Under the pieces are notes generated by a model. It was not told the origin of the DNA, did no database searches, and was given only the letters and a program-made list of their open reading frames with translations. Source: Hydrogenophaga sp. PBL-H3 (GTDB taxonomy: Bacteria > Pseudomonadota > Gammaproteobacteria > Burkholderiales > Burkholderiaceae_C). From it: DNA of 64,000 nt. Shown in pieces: positions 59,370 to 64,000 of the stretch (its first letter is position 1; every line of letters starts with the position of its first letter). The stretch is from assembly GCF_010104355.1 (NCBI RefSeq), contig NZ_CP044972.1:1364001-1428000 (forward strand). The letters are read 5' to 3'. Made by a program: the position numbers and the translations under genes.

Positions 59370-61595
59370 ATGAACCCCAGCACAGGCACCGCCCGCGAAC
59401 CGATCGCCTCCGACCAGGTGCAGACCCTGCGCGACGCCGGCGTGTTGATCGAAGACCACCGGCGCGACCGGCCACGCTACTTCGACGGCCGCTTTCTCGC
59501 CGCGCGTGACCTCATCCGCGACCAGCAGTACTTCCTCACGCGCGAGGCCGATCTGGGCCAGGCCGCCGGCAGCGGCGTGACCACCGGGCTCTTCGTGCAG
59601 GAAGGCGGCCAGCCCCAGACGCTGGTGGTCTCCAGCGGCCACGGCATCACCCCCTCGGGCGAGCTGGTGCTGCTGCCGCGCAGCATCGATGTGCAGCTGG
59701 CCAACCTGCCGGTGGCCGAACAGCTCTCGGCACGCTTTGGCCTCTCGCGCCTGCCGCAGCCGCCGCTGCGCAGCCGCACCGGTCTCTTCGTGCTGGCGCT
59801 GCGCCCGGTGGAGTTCACCGCCAACCCGATCGGCGCCTACCCGACCTCCCTCACTGGCCAGCGCACGGTGGAAGACGGTGACGTGATCGAGGCCACCGCC
59901 GTGGTGCTGGTGCCGTGGCAGGACGACGGCGCCGCCGATGCGCTGGATGCGCGGCGCGGTCGTGCGGCGCGCGCCATCTTCACCCAGGGCACCTCGGCAG
60001 GTGTCTCGGCCAACGTGTTGCCGCTGGCCATGATCGCGCTGCAGAACAACACCGTGGTGTGGATCGACGAAGCGATGGTGCGGCGCGAGCTCGGCGCCGA
60101 CCGGGGCGACCTGCCGGGCCTGGGCTTTGCGCCGCGTGGCCTGCGGCTGGCGCATCTCATGCAGCACCAGGCGCACCTGGCCGATGTGCAGACGCGCAGC
60201 GGTGGGCGCGGCTTTCCCGCCATCACGCATTTTCCCGCGCTGCCGCCGGCCGGCCCCTTGCCGGCCGGCGTGATCAACGCGGTGGATTTCACGCAGAACT
60301 ACTTTCCGGCCGAGGTCGATGTGGACTTCACCATCATCCCGGAGGACGAGTTGCCCGCGCTGATCGAAGAAGCGCTGGCACTGCAGCCGATCGACCTCAC
60401 CGCCGCGGCCGAGGCACTGGACTCCACCGCCGTGATGATCCTGGCGCCGGTGCCGCGCGTGGAGTGGCGCGCAGTGGCCGCGCGCGTGGGGCAGGGCGCC
60501 ACGCTGGCCCAGCGCGTGGTCAAACCCGCCGCGCCCAACCTCATCGCGCAGCGCAGGCCGTTTGAAATCTTGCAGAAGCTGCGCCTGCCCCGTGCGGTGC
60601 TGCAGAGCGCGGCGCTGGGTCCGGCCGATGCCGAATGGCAGCGTCTGGCGCGCCTGAACAACCTGTGGTTCGTGCGCCGCCGCCACCTGGCCTACCGCGA
60701 CGACCTCGCCGGCAGCTACCGCGAAATCACCGGCAACGACGAGCGCGTGATTGAACTCGACCTCAACACCCGCATCACGAAGCTGGGCCTCACGCCGCGC
60801 TACGAGAACGTGCTCAAGTTCGCCACGCCCGCGGCGGCCAGCACCGTCATCGGCCTGCTCGCAGGCAAGCGCTACCTGGAGTCTCCGGTGCTCACCGCCG
60901 CCGCGCTTGGCTTGCTCAACGATGCCATCGACACCGCCGAGCGCCTGGGTGGCAAACCCTCGCTCGACAAGACGCAGGTGCTCGGCGTGGCCGCCGTGCT
61001 GGGCGAGCCCGAGAAGAACGAGGCGCTGTGGGCACTGATCCAGCGCGAGAGCCAGGCCCCGATACCGGCCGCCGAGCTGCTGGCCATTGCCAGCGGCTCG
61101 GCCTGGAACACCCCACCGGTGGACGAGGGCGCGCAGGAGGAGCGCGTCACCAAACGCATGGACAGCCTGGGTCTGGTGGATGTGTGGGCCGAGGTGTTCA
61201 AGAACTCGTCGGCCAAGGCCATGGCGGCGGAAGTGCAGTTGCTGGCCAGCACGCGCTTTGAGGCCTCGCCCGTGCTGAGCGCCGCCGCGCTCGGCCTGAT
61301 GCTGGAGTTCGTGCAGCGCAACGGCTCCATCAAGGACCCGGCGGTGGTGGGCGAGGTGGCCAACAGCCTGCTCGACCCGATCAACAGCGAAGTGCTCAAC
61401 AAATACCTGGCCCTGGAGCGCCGCCGGCCACTGGACGCCGACACGCTGCGCCAGCTGGTGAAGTCGGTCGAAGAGTGGCGACCCGTGAGCACCCGCATCA
61501 CGCGAGCGGCACCAGCAAAGGCCGCAGCGAAAACCGGGGCGACGACAGCGCCAGTGAAAAAGGCCCCGCGAACCCCGGCCCGCAAGAAGTCCTGA
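59370..61595 (+). CDS. Large injection-system protein with shared module and Lys/Ala-rich tail
   Basis: The 741-residue protein carries the shared module near its N-terminus (about 34-115: RYFDGRFLAARDLIRDQQYF, SGVTTGLFVQ, VSSGHGITPSGELVLLPRSI). The centre contains beta-rich segments and a helical region with ARLNNLWFVRRRHLAYRDDL (about 430). A pair of similar helical segments follows (VLTAAALGLLNDAI near 508, VLSAAALGLMLEFV near 633), which suggests an internal duplication. The last 30 residues are basic and Ala/Pro/Lys-rich (RAAPAKAAAKTGATTAPVKK, then APRTPARKKS), like histone H1 tails. GGAG lies seven bases before the ATG. Function unknown. Confidence 0.75.
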   Translation: MNPSTGTAREPIASDQVQTLRDAGVLIEDHRRDRPRYFDGRFLAARDLIRDQQYFLTREADLGQAAGSGVTTGLFVQEGGQPQTLVVSSGHGITPSGELVLLPRSIDVQLANLPVAEQLSARFGLSRLPQPPLRSRTGLFVLALRPVEFTANPIGAYPTSLTGQRTVEDGDVIEATAVVLVPWQDDGAADALDARRGRAARAIFTQGTSAGVSANVLPLAMIALQNNTVVWIDEAMVRRELGADRGDLPGLGFAPRGLRLAHLMQHQAHLADVQTRSGGRGFPAITHFPALPPAGPLPAGVINAVDFTQNYFPAEVDVDFTIIPEDELPALIEEALALQPIDLTAAAEALDSTAVMILAPVPRVEWRAVAARVGQGATLAQRVVKPAAPNLIAQRRPFEILQKLRLPRAVLQSAALGPADAEWQRLARLNNLWFVRRRHLAYRDDLAGSYREITGNDERVIELDLNTRITKLGLTPRYENVLKFATPAAASTVIGLLAGKRYLESPVLTAAALGLLNDAIDTAERLGGKPSLDKTQVLGVAAVLGEPEKNEALWALIQRESQAPIPAAELLAIASGSAWNTPPVDEGAQEERVTKRMDSLGLVDVWAEVFKNSSAKAMAAEVQLLASTRFEASPVLSAAALGLMLEFVQRNGSIKDPAVVGEVANSLLDPINSEVLNKYLALERRRPLDADTLRQLVKSVEEWRPVSTRITRAAPAKAAAKTGATTAPVKKAPRTPARKKS

Positions 61596-61628
61596 GTTGC
61601 ACCACAACACCCACCCGGGAGATCCGAC

Positions 61629-64000
61629 GTGACCATCGAACGCATTGACCAACCGCTGCAGGGCGAGCGCGTGGTGGCGCTGTCACCGGAGGATGCCGGC
61701 AGCGCCGCGACCGACTGGCGCCGCCGACCCAACCTGTTCGCCGGGCGCACCCTCACCGAGGCCACGCTGCAAGGCCGCCAGCGCTGGCAGGCCGGGCACT
61801 TGCACCACCGCGCCCGTGCCCTCACCGCGGGCGTGGTGCGTGGCCTGGAGGTGTTTGCGCTGCCCGGATCGGGCGGTGCGCGCCTGCTCATCGAACCCGG
61901 CCAGGGCCTGGCGGTGGACGGAGAAGACGTGGTGCTGGTGCGCCGAGCCGAGTGCCTGTTGAATGCCCTGCCGGTGGTCGCGCCGCCGGCGTGGCTGCAG
62001 GTGCAGGAAAGCGATGTGGGTGAGGCCACCGAGACCGATGGACTGGGCCTGGTCAACCCGCGCGGCGTGCCCGAGGGCATCACCCTGGCCGATCTTCGGT
62101 CGAGCGCCGGCAACCGCTTGCCCAGGGTGGGTGTGCTGGTGCTGCAAGCCGTGACGGTGGACACCGCCGAGTTCGACCCGAACGACCCGTGTGACCGCTG
62201 CCCGTGCGGCGAGGGCGAAGGCAGCGAGAGCAACGTGGCCGCGTTCGAGGACTGGCGCATGACCGACGGCGCGCGCCTGCTCTGGTACGCCTGGCCCGTG
62301 GAGTGGCGCGCGCTGCCGCTGACCACCCTGCGCCTGCGCAATGCGCTGGCCCACACCGTGTTCGATGCCGAGGCCGCGCTGCGCCATGGCGAGGCACTTC
62401 CCTGGGAAGACTGGGGCGTGCCGCTGGCCCTGGTGGGGCTGAGCGAGACGGGCCTGGTGCAGTGGGTGGACCGTGCCTCTGTGGTGCGCCAGGGTGGGCG
62501 CGCCAAGGAAGCGCGCCTGCAGCGCCTGACGGGCGTCGGGGTGGGTGGGGCGCTGGGCGCCAACAGCCGCCTTCCCGCGCTGTGGCAGGCCCGCATCGAA
62601 CAGTTCGCACAGCAGATGGCCGAGACGCCCGAGCCGCTGCCCGCGCCCAACGTGCTGGCCGATCCCTATCTGCGTCTGCCGCCGTGCGGCCTCATGCCCA
62701 AGAGTGCGCTGGACCTCTCCACCGTGCTCACGCAGCCCCAGCTCAGCAGCCCGTTTTTTCCACCCGGGTTTGAGCTCGACGCGGTGCCGGTGCCGATCGA
62801 ACAGCTCGACCTGGCGATGCGCGAAGCTGCGCCGCTGGCCAGCTTCGACATGTCGGCCCCTGAGCGGCTGCGCCTGCTGGTGCCTGTGACACAGGCATCG
62901 TGGGAGCCGCGCCTGTTGCACCCCGAGGTGGTGGACCCGGCGTTCCAGGAAGCGCTGAGTGAATTCACCGAGCGCCGCGCGCGGGAACTCGGCGCTCGCC
63001 AAGGCCTGCGGCACGAGCAGCCCCACCTGGTTCGCGCGCTCACCGGGCGGCCGCAGGTGGTGCCCGAACTGGGCGACGACCCGCAGGCGCTCGACGAAGA
63101 AAGCCTGGAGCCCTGGGGGCCACCGCCGCTGGGGGGTGGGCATGTGAGCACGCTGCAGGCCGGCGCGCACGCCCACCTGTTCGACGGCGCGCTGCAGGCC
63201 TTCACGCCGACCGCCGTCGAGGCGTTGTACGCCTGGGTGTGCCTGGACCCGGACCACCCGCCGCGTTGTCTGATGCTGCAGTGGCGCGACGACACCGGCT
63301 GGTCGCACCGCGCCTACTGGGGCGAGCCGCTGCTGACCTGGGGCCGCCCGGCCACGGGCGCGCACCCGTTCAAGGTGGCCGGGCACTTCCATGTGGGCGA
63401 CCTGCCGCCGGCTGGCCGCTGGGTGCGCCTGGAAGTGCCGAGCAGCCTGGTGGGCCTGGCCGGTGTGGCCGTCAACGGCATGTCGTTCGACCTGTTTGAC
63501 GGGCGCGCGGCATGGGGCCCGACAGGTGCGGGCGCGCGACCCTGGTTCGGCCATGTGCTGCCCACCGGGGCGCGGCAGGACGGCAACGAGCCCTGGCTGC
63601 TGCTCTCGCACAACGATCTGTGGGCACCGTTCGAGGCTGGCGATGGCCTGCAACCCACGCAGCCCGTGCTGGTGCCACCCGGTGGTGGCCATGCGGAAGC
63701 AGCACAGCCCGGCATCCACCAGCACTACCTGGAGGGCGCCACGGCCACGCTGGGCGCCATCGCGGCCACCGAGAACCTGTTCGTCTGGGTCTACCTCGAC
63801 GCGACACGACCGCCGCGCGAACTCATGATCCAGTGGAAAGTGGGGCCCAACTGGAACACCGACGGGCGGCGCGCCTACTGGGGCGAAGACCTGATTGCCT
63901 GGGGGGTGGACAAGTCCCCGAGCCGAAGGCCCAGGGGCGCCTTGCCCAAGCTTGGCGAGTGGGTGCGTTTGGAGGTGCCCTCCAGCGAACTCGACATCGG
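61629..64000 (+). CDS. Large injection-system protein with shared module and tandem beta-sandwich repeats, cut by window edge
   Basis: From a GTG at 61629 (GGGAG about 11 bases upstream) 790 codons stay open to the window edge. Residues about 33-115 hold the shared module (NLFAGRTLTEATLQGRQRWQ, ALTAGVVRGLEVFALPGSGG, EPGQGLAVDGEDVVLVRR). A compact CDRCPC cluster (Cys188, 191, 193) could bind metal. Towards the end two repeats of roughly 180 residues appear. The first contains ALYAWVCLDPDHPPRCLMLQ, RAYWGEPLLTWG and GRWVRLEVPSSLVGL; the second contains LFVWVYLDATRPPRELMIQW, RAYWGEDLIAWG and GEWVRLEVPSSELDI. These look like jelly-roll, ligand-binding domains, and suggest a target-binding or peripheral role. 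Confidence 0.75.
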   Translation, partial: MTIERIDQPLQGERVVALSPEDAGSAATDWRRRPNLFAGRTLTEATLQGRQRWQAGHLHHRARALTAGVVRGLEVFALPGSGGARLLIEPGQGLAVDGEDVVLVRRAECLLNALPVVAPPAWLQVQESDVGEATETDGLGLVNPRGVPEGITLADLRSSAGNRLPRVGVLVLQAVTVDTAEFDPNDPCDRCPCGEGEGSESNVAAFEDWRMTDGARLLWYAWPVEWRALPLTTLRLRNALAHTVFDAEAALRHGEALPWEDWGVPLALVGLSETGLVQWVDRASVVRQGGRAKEARLQRLTGVGVGGALGANSRLPALWQARIEQFAQQMAETPEPLPAPNVLADPYLRLPPCGLMPKSALDLSTVLTQPQLSSPFFPPGFELDAVPVPIEQLDLAMREAAPLASFDMSAPERLRLLVPVTQASWEPRLLHPEVVDPAFQEALSEFTERRARELGARQGLRHEQPHLVRALTGRPQVVPELGDDPQALDEESLEPWGPPPLGGGHVSTLQAGAHAHLFDGALQAFTPTAVEALYAWVCLDPDHPPRCLMLQWRDDTGWSHRAYWGEPLLTWGRPATGAHPFKVAGHFHVGDLPPAGRWVRLEVPSSLVGLAGVAVNGMSFDLFDGRAAWGPTGAGARPWFGHVLPTGARQDGNEPWLLLSHNDLWAPFEAGDGLQPTQPVLVPPGGGHAEAAQPGIHQHYLEGATATLGAIAATENLFVWVYLDATRPPRELMIQWKVGPNWNTDGRRAYWGEDLIAWGVDKSPSRRPRGALPKLGEWVRLEVPSSELDI

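Noticed and set aside
55297..59475. Minus-strand open frame of 1392 codons opposite baseplate J, tail-I and the following genes
   Set aside because: Same artefact: low-complexity Arg/Ala/His/Gln composition, no motif, no ribosome binding site, and covered by better plus-strand genes.
42548..64000. Prophage or type VI secretion locus
   Set aside because: No capsid, terminase, portal, integrase, TssJ/L/M or ClpV gene is visible, and DUF4255 with paired sheaths points to an extracellular-type injection system. The unseen right side could still change this.

Overview
The window is a GC-rich stretch of bacterial chromosome. Its gene orders point to a betaproteobacterium of the order Burkholderiales, most likely family Comamonadaceae (Hydrogenophaga-like; the genus is inference). 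The supporting orders are leuC-entericidin-leuD-leuB-asd-fimV-truA-trpF-trpB-trpA, sdhCDAB-sdhE-gltA beside a GntR regulator, and mdh-citE-like-acnB. Genes are densely packed with many ATGA or TGATG stop/start overlaps. No rRNA, tRNA, CRISPR array, insertion sequence or integrase was seen.

Region 1 (1-12.1 kb, minus strand): amino acid biosynthesis and housekeeping. It holds a LysR regulator, the leucine genes leuC, leuD and leuB with a tiny entericidin-like lipoprotein gene inserted, asd, the polar hub protein gene fimV, the tRNA pseudouridine synthase truA, and trpF, trpB and a trpA cut by the window edge.

Region 2 (12.1-23.1 kb): TCA cycle. The minus-strand operon sdhC-sdhD-sdhA-sdhB-sdhE-gltA is followed by a GntR/UTRA regulator. 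This regulator diverges from the plus-strand genes mdh, a CitE-like lyase and acnB. A perfect 12-bp palindrome lies inside the regulator's own promoter and just upstream of a good mdh promoter, so the regulator probably controls both. A second aconitase, acnA, lies at 32.9-35.8 kb.

Region 3 (23.1-42.3 kb): transport, envelope and accessory metabolism. It contains a six-gene Mrp/Pha cation/proton antiporter operon (A-B fusion, C, D, E, F, G), an XRE/MmyB-like regulator divergent from a small membrane protein with a candidate operator between them, and an OmpA-family porin. A collagen-like lipoprotein and a DUF3309 mini-membrane protein follow. After acnA come a PDZ-less membrane-anchored serine protease, a MoxR-DUF58-VWA set, and a flavin monooxygenase overlapping a Bug-type solute-binding protein.

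Region 4 (42.4-64.0 kb, plus strand, runs off the window): a phage-tail-like contractile injection system (CIS), probably of the extracellular (PVC/Afp-like) class. It encodes a DUF4255 (Pvc16-like) protein, two sheath and two tube proteins, a CIS tube-adaptor protein, separate gp27-like and gp5-like hub/spike proteins, gp25, baseplate J and a tail-I-like protein. It also has lineage-specific parts: a protein with a strongly hydrophobic C-terminus, and three consecutive genes for large proteins that share an N-terminal module. No capsid, terminase, integrase or type VI membrane-complex gene is present. The AAA+ ATPase, tape measure, fibre and toxin genes expected for such a system are not visible and may lie beyond the right edge. 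This locus is the most interesting part of the window.
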